From: Burkholderiales bacterium RIFCSPHIGHO2_12_FULL_61_11
Lineage (GTDB): Bacteria; Pseudomonadota; Gammaproteobacteria; Burkholderiales; Burkholderiaceae_C
Assembly (NCBI GenBank): GCA_001770785.1
Contig: MERZ01000053.1
Location: 3,067-12,664 of the forward strand
Direction of reading: 5' to 3'
DNA: 9,598 nucleotides
Part shown: in pieces, positions 6,620 to 9,598 of the stretch
Layout: every line of letters begins with the position of its first letter
Numbering within the stretch: position 1 is the stretch's first letter
Position numbers and translations under genes: made by a program
Notes under the pieces: model-generated
Databases searched by the model: none
What the model was told of the DNA's origin: nothing
What the model saw: only the letters and a program-made list of their open reading frames with translations

Positions 6620-7132
6620 TTATTGCTCCAGCACGACGTGAAGATCGGCCGGCGGCGTGGGTTGGACCCTTTTGGCGGAGATGCGGCCTTCGCCATGCCG
6701 CGACAGATCGGCCGACCAGCCGCTGACGCTGGCCTGATCCCCGTGCAGCCACGCAAACAGCGCGCTCAGCGGTATGGCCGCACCGGTGGCTTGCTCCATC
6801 AACGCATCGACCGAGGAAAAGCGCTGGATCTTCTGGTTGCCCGAATCAAGGACGGCCTCGATGGGCGACCAGCGCAAGACGCCGAGCACATTGCCCAGGG
6901 GGCTGATCAGTGTCAGTTCGCCGCGCTCCGGCCTGCCTTTGAGTTCAAAACCGGCCGAGAAGGACTGTGCGGGCTCGCTTTGCACCTGCAGGCTGATACG
7001 CCCCGACCAGAATGCATCTTTTGAATAACCTATTCCTGTCGCCCTTATGGGAACGGCACAACCAGCTATTAAAATAGTAGCGATAAGGCATCCGGAAACC
7101 AATGCCGAGCGCAGACGGTTGGAGAAAAGCAA
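6620..7132 (-). CDS. lolB: Outer-membrane lipoprotein receptor LolB
   Basis: LolB takes lipoproteins from the periplasmic carrier LolA and inserts them into the outer membrane. The 170-residue product starts with a lipoprotein signal peptide: basic residues Arg6 and Arg8, a hydrophobic stretch, and the lipobox IAGC with the lipidated Cys25. The mature part has family features: WSGRISLQVQSEP, a GELTLISPLGNVLG strand pair, ALMEQATGAAIPLSALFAWLHG, and GRISAKRVQPTPPADLHVVLEQ at the end. E. coli LolB is 207 residues including the signal, so this one is short but appears complete. The start is uncertain. No ATG lies in frame before the lipobox, and the TTG at 7132 is the best choice because it keeps the positive n-region. 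It has no Shine-Dalgarno site and lies 16 bases after the TPR gene stop, so translation may be coupled. The first third is AT-rich compared with its neighbours. Confidence 0.88.
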   Translation of the reverse strand: MLFSNRLRSALVSGCLIATILIAGCAVPIRATGIGYSKDAFWSGRISLQVQSEPAQSFSAGFELKGRPERGELTLISPLGNVLGVLRWSPIEAVLDSGNQKIQRFSSVDALMEQATGAAIPLSALFAWLHGDQASVSGWSADLSRHGEGRISAKRVQPTPPADLHVVLEQ

Positions 7133-7148
7133 GGGAATCGGTCCGGGT

Positions 7149-8921
7149 TTACAGCTTCACGCGCAGGCGTTTGAGGGTTTCGATCAGGGTTTCGTTGTCG
7201 GGATTGATCATCAGGCCTTCTTTCCAGAGCGCCACTGCGCGCTCGCGCTGCCCCAGGCTCCAGAGCAATTCGCCAAAATGCGCGGCTATTTCCGCATCGG
7301 GTTTGGCTTTGTAGGCGGCTTCGAAAATCTGCAGGGCTTCAGCTTTGTTGCCCATGCGGAATTCAACCCAGCCCAGGCTGTCCTGGATGAAGGGATCGGA
7401 CGGCGCGTATTCCAGCGCTTTTCGGATCAGTTCCCTGGCCTCCGGCAGGCGAATGTTGCGGTCTGCCAGTGAATAGCCGAGGGCGTTGTAGGCCTGGTGG
7501 TAGTCGGGCTTGAGCTGAATGATCCGCCGCAGCAGCCGCTCCATTTCGCCCAGTGATCCCAGTTTTTCGGCCATCATGGACTGGTCATAAAGCAGATCCG
7601 GTTCATCGGGCGTTTTGGCCAGGGCCTGCGCCAGCATGTCATGGGCCAGCTGGTATTGCTTGAAATCGCGCAGCAGGCTGATTTCAGCATTGAGTTTCAG
7701 CCGCGCATCGTCGTCGCTGCGTTCTGGCAGCTGGCGAATCAGCTGACGGCCTTCTTCGAGCCTGCCCTGGCTCGCCAAAATGGAGGCGCGCCGGGTTTGT
7801 GCCCGCACAAGGTCAGCAGGATTTTCAATCTTGTTCAGCCAGCTTTCGGCGGCTGCGTAGTCCTTGCGCTTTTCGGCCAGCTGCGACAAGGACAGGTAGG
7901 CTTGCGCCAGGCCGGGTTTGGCTTCGTCCTGCGGTGTCTGCTGCTCGGCCAGCGCGACATAGCGCTCCAGCGATGCTTGTGCCTGTGCATGCTGGTTGCC
8001 CTGCAGCTGCAAGGAGCCCAGAACCAGCCAGCCTTCCGGGAAATCGGGTTTTTCGAGCGTCACGATCTGCAATTGAGCGGTCGCGTCCGCATAGCGTTGC
8101 AGCTCGAGCAGGGTGCGGGCGTAAGCCATGCGTATTTCAGGTCGGACTTTGGTGTTGCCTTCGAGGTATTTCCGGAATAGGCCCTCCGCCTCGGGCTGTT
8201 TCGCGTCCATCAGTTCCAGTGCGAGCAGCGCCGGGCCCTCGGCGCTCGCATCAGCGGCCTGGCCACGTTGCGCCGCAAGCATCGCGCCAGGGTTGTCGCC
8301 CGCCGCCAGGCGCATGCGTCCCACGGTGGTCCAGGCGGCGCTGGCGGTCGCGGGATGCTTCAGGTCATCGGCCAAGGCTGTTTCAACCACCGTGGCGGCC
8401 AGCTTTTTATCGCTGACGCGGGCGTAGGCGCGCGGCACGGCGGTTAGGGCCATCGCGCGCTCGGCGTCGGGCGCCAGCCTGATTTCGGTTTTCAGCGGCT
8501 CCACGGTGTCAGCGATGCGGTTCAGGGCAATCAGGATTTGCAGCAAGTAGCGGTTGGCCTCGCGCGAGGCGGGCTGCTCCTGCGTCCAGGCCCGGGCGGC
8601 CTGCAGCGCCGCGTCGCCCGAGCGCGACTGCAGGGCAATCTCGGTAGCGCGCTGGTAAAGCTGCGGGTTGCCGGTTTTTCTGGCGGCATCCAGCATCAGG
8701 GCAAAACCCGCGGCAGCTTCTCCTTCCTGCAATGAGAACTCGCCCAAAAGTAACTGGTAAAAGAGGGCGCTGTCCAGCAGCGATGACGGTGCCGCGGCTT
8801 GCGCTGCCATTGCCTCGGCGAGCCCGGAAGGCTCGGCGGCTTCGGGCGTGGCCGTCTGTGCCAGAACCAGGGGAGCAGCGAGCCAAAGGCAGCCAAAGAC
8901 AAGGCCAAGGGTTTTCTTCAT
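7149..8921 (-). CDS. Exported tetratricopeptide-repeat protein, neighbour of lolB
   Basis: The molecular role is not known from the sequence. The 590-residue product has a Sec signal peptide (MKKTLGLVF..., hydrophobic to about residue 20, likely cut after Ala21 in VLA-QT), so it is periplasmic or membrane-attached. The rest is almost all helical repeats. Recognisable TPR units lie at about 296-329, 408-440, 442-475, 476-510 ([16 protein letters not shown]), 511-543 ([16 protein letters not shown]) and 544-577; degenerate repeats fill 45-290. The [19 protein letters not shown] pair is typical of the TPR protein found beside lolB in Beta- and Gammaproteobacteria (for example near Pseudomonas lolB). 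That suggests a scaffold role in the cell envelope, as inference. The reading frame stays open far upstream, opposite mutM. The ATG at 8921 is chosen because the signal peptide begins there. Confidence 0.9.
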   Translation of the reverse strand: MKKTLGLVFGCLWLAAPLVLAQTATPEAAEPSGLAEAMAAQAAAPSSLLDSALFYQLLLGEFSLQEGEAAAGFALMLDAARKTGNPQLYQRATEIALQSRSGDAALQAARAWTQEQPASREANRYLLQILIALNRIADTVEPLKTEIRLAPDAERAMALTAVPRAYARVSDKKLAATVVETALADDLKHPATASAAWTTVGRMRLAAGDNPGAMLAAQRGQAADASAEGPALLALELMDAKQPEAEGLFRKYLEGNTKVRPEIRMAYARTLLELQRYADATAQLQIVTLEKPDFPEGWLVLGSLQLQGNQHAQAQASLERYVALAEQQTPQDEAKPGLAQAYLSLSQLAEKRKDYAAAESWLNKIENPADLVRAQTRRASILASQGRLEEGRQLIRQLPERSDDDARLKLNAEISLLRDFKQYQLAHDMLAQALAKTPDEPDLLYDQSMMAEKLGSLGEMERLLRRIIQLKPDYHQAYNALGYSLADRNIRLPEARELIRKALEYAPSDPFIQDSLGWVEFRMGNKAEALQIFEAAYKAKPDAEIAAHFGELLWSLGQRERAVALWKEGLMINPDNETLIETLKRLRVKL

Positions 8922-8927
8922 CAAGCC

Positions 8928-8933
8928 ATGATA
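8928..8933 (-). promoter_or_regulatory. Candidate -10 element of the TPR gene, leaderless arrangement
   Basis: On the - strand TATCAT (5 of 6 matches to TATAAT) ends 6 bases ahead of the ATG at 8921. No Shine-Dalgarno sequence is present between them. No good -35 hexamer is seen at 16-18 bases upstream, so support comes from the -10 and its spacing, which matches coaD and mutM. Confidence 0.45.
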
Positions 8934-9005
8934 ATTGAAGCGATCAAGCCGCGCCTTTCCCTTGTCTTGCGCCGGCCCTTTTTTCTCAGCCCTTTTGCGG
9001 ATGTC

Positions 9006-9034
9006 TTGTGCTGCTATTTTTGCGCCCTTATCTT
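9006..9034 (+). promoter_or_regulatory. mutM promoter, leaderless arrangement
   Basis: TTGTGC (9006-9011, 4 of 6 matches to TTGACA), a 17-base spacer, and TATCTT (9029-9034, 4 of 6 matches to TATAAT) lie directly ahead of mutM. The -10 ends 7 bases before the ATG at 9042, so transcription should start at or next to the start codon. No ribosome binding site is present. This is the most complete promoter in the window. Confidence 0.6.
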
Positions 9035-9041
9035 TGATCCC

Positions 9042-9598
9042 ATGCCAGAACTGCCCGAAGTTGAAGTCACCCGCCTGAGCTTTGCCGACCGCATTGCCGG
9101 TGCCCGCATTGAGGCCGTTTCCATCGGCAAACCGCTGCGCTGGCCGCTCGGTTGCAGGCCGCAGCAACTGCACGGCCAGCGCGTGCTGGCCGTGCGTCGG
9201 CGCGGCAAATACCTGCTGATTGACTTGAACGGTGGCTTGTTGCTGATGCATCTGGGCATGTCCGGCAGCGTGAGCTTTGGCGTGGGCTTGCCCGCACCCG
9301 GCAAGCATGACCACTTTGAAATGGTGACCAGCCTGGGCACCTTGCGCCTGAACGACCCACGCCGCTTCGGCGCGGTGGTGTATGCCAGCGGTGAAAGCGA
9401 CCCCATGGCGCACAAGCTGCTGGGCCGTCTGGGGGTGGAGCCGCTCAGTGAAGCTTTTCAAGCGCTGGCATTCCATCAGATGCTCAAGCGCAGGCAGACG
9501 GCCATCAAGCAGGTACTGCTGGGCGGCGAGGCGGTGGTGGGCGTGGGTAATATTTACGCGTCCGAGGTGCTGTTTCTGGCCGGCATCCGTCCCACCAC
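9042..9598 (+). CDS. mutM: Formamidopyrimidine-DNA glycosylase MutM (Fpg), N-terminal part
   Basis: MutM removes 8-oxoguanine and formamidopyrimidines from DNA and cuts the abasic site by beta,delta-elimination. The frame is open to the window edge, giving 185 of about 270 residues (plus two bases of a further codon). The start [11 protein letters not shown] carries the catalytic Pro2 (N-terminal after Met removal) and Glu3. Further marks are RRRGKYLL with Lys56, the void-filling Met73 in HLGMSG, Arg108 in NDPRRFG, and Asn170 in [11 protein letters not shown] of the helix-2-turn-helix. The C-terminal zinc finger lies off the window. Residue 12 is Leu, where Arg or Gln is more usual, a minor change. 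The gene diverges from the TPR gene, 120 bases away. In related genomes mutY often follows, which cannot be seen here. Confidence 0.96.
   Translation, partial: MPELPEVEVTRLSFADRIAGARIEAVSIGKPLRWPLGCRPQQLHGQRVLAVRRRGKYLLIDLNGGLLLMHLGMSGSVSFGVGLPAPGKHDHFEMVTSLGTLRLNDPRRFGAVVYASGESDPMAHKLLGRLGVEPLSEAFQALAFHQMLKRRQTAIKQVLLGGEAVVGVGNIYASEVLFLAGIRPT

Noticed and set aside
8922..9476. Extension of the TPR frame by 185 codons upstream on the - strand
   Set aside because: It is antisense to mutM, and the TPR protein has a clear signal peptide starting at 8921.

Overview
The window is a stretch of chromosomal housekeeping genes from a high-GC betaproteobacterium, most likely a member of the Comamonadaceae (Rhodoferax/Polaromonas-like). 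This placement rests on protein character (long CTC-type L25, Betaproteobacteria-like IspE and CoaD signatures), on the gene order tpr-lolB-ispE-tRNA-Gln-prs-rplY-pth, and on an intergenic repeat of the kind I recall from Comamonadaceae genomes. It is not based on a database search.

Layout. On the + strand from the left edge: the C-terminal three quarters of an M16-family peptidase (cut by the window edge), overlapping by 4 bases with rsmD (16S rRNA m2G966 methyltransferase); then coaD (phosphopantetheine adenylyltransferase) with its own promoter; then a YfhL-type 2[4Fe-4S] ferredoxin whose ribosome binding site lies in the end of coaD. A short convergent gap (2574-2675) holds a hairpin and an intergenic repeat. 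From there to about 8.9 kb everything is on the - strand. Read in the direction of transcription it is: a secreted or periplasmic TPR protein, lolB, ispE, tRNA-Gln(TTG), prs, rplY (L25/CTC) and pth. At the right edge mutM (formamidopyrimidine-DNA glycosylase) diverges from the TPR gene and runs off the window after 185 codons.

How the genes fit together. The - strand cluster links envelope biogenesis (LolB, IspE for isoprenoid precursors), PRPP supply (Prs) and translation (tRNA-Gln, L25, Pth). It does not look like one uninterrupted operon. Hairpins lie between tRNA-Gln and prs, between prs and rplY (11-bp stem with A and T tracts on both sides) and after rplY (9-bp stem plus T tract), so readthrough is probably graded. 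coaD, mutM and the TPR gene each have a -10-like hexamer only 6-7 bases before the ATG and no Shine-Dalgarno sequence, which suggests leaderless mRNAs.

No mobile element, CRISPR array, phage gene or novel multi-gene system is visible, and no gene-free stretch exceeds 300 bases. The points worth a second look are regulatory and small: the likely leaderless starts, the three tandem hairpins behind tRNA-Gln, the two-way hairpin between prs and rplY, the intergenic repeat with possible fragments elsewhere, and low-complexity tails on otherwise standard enzymes.
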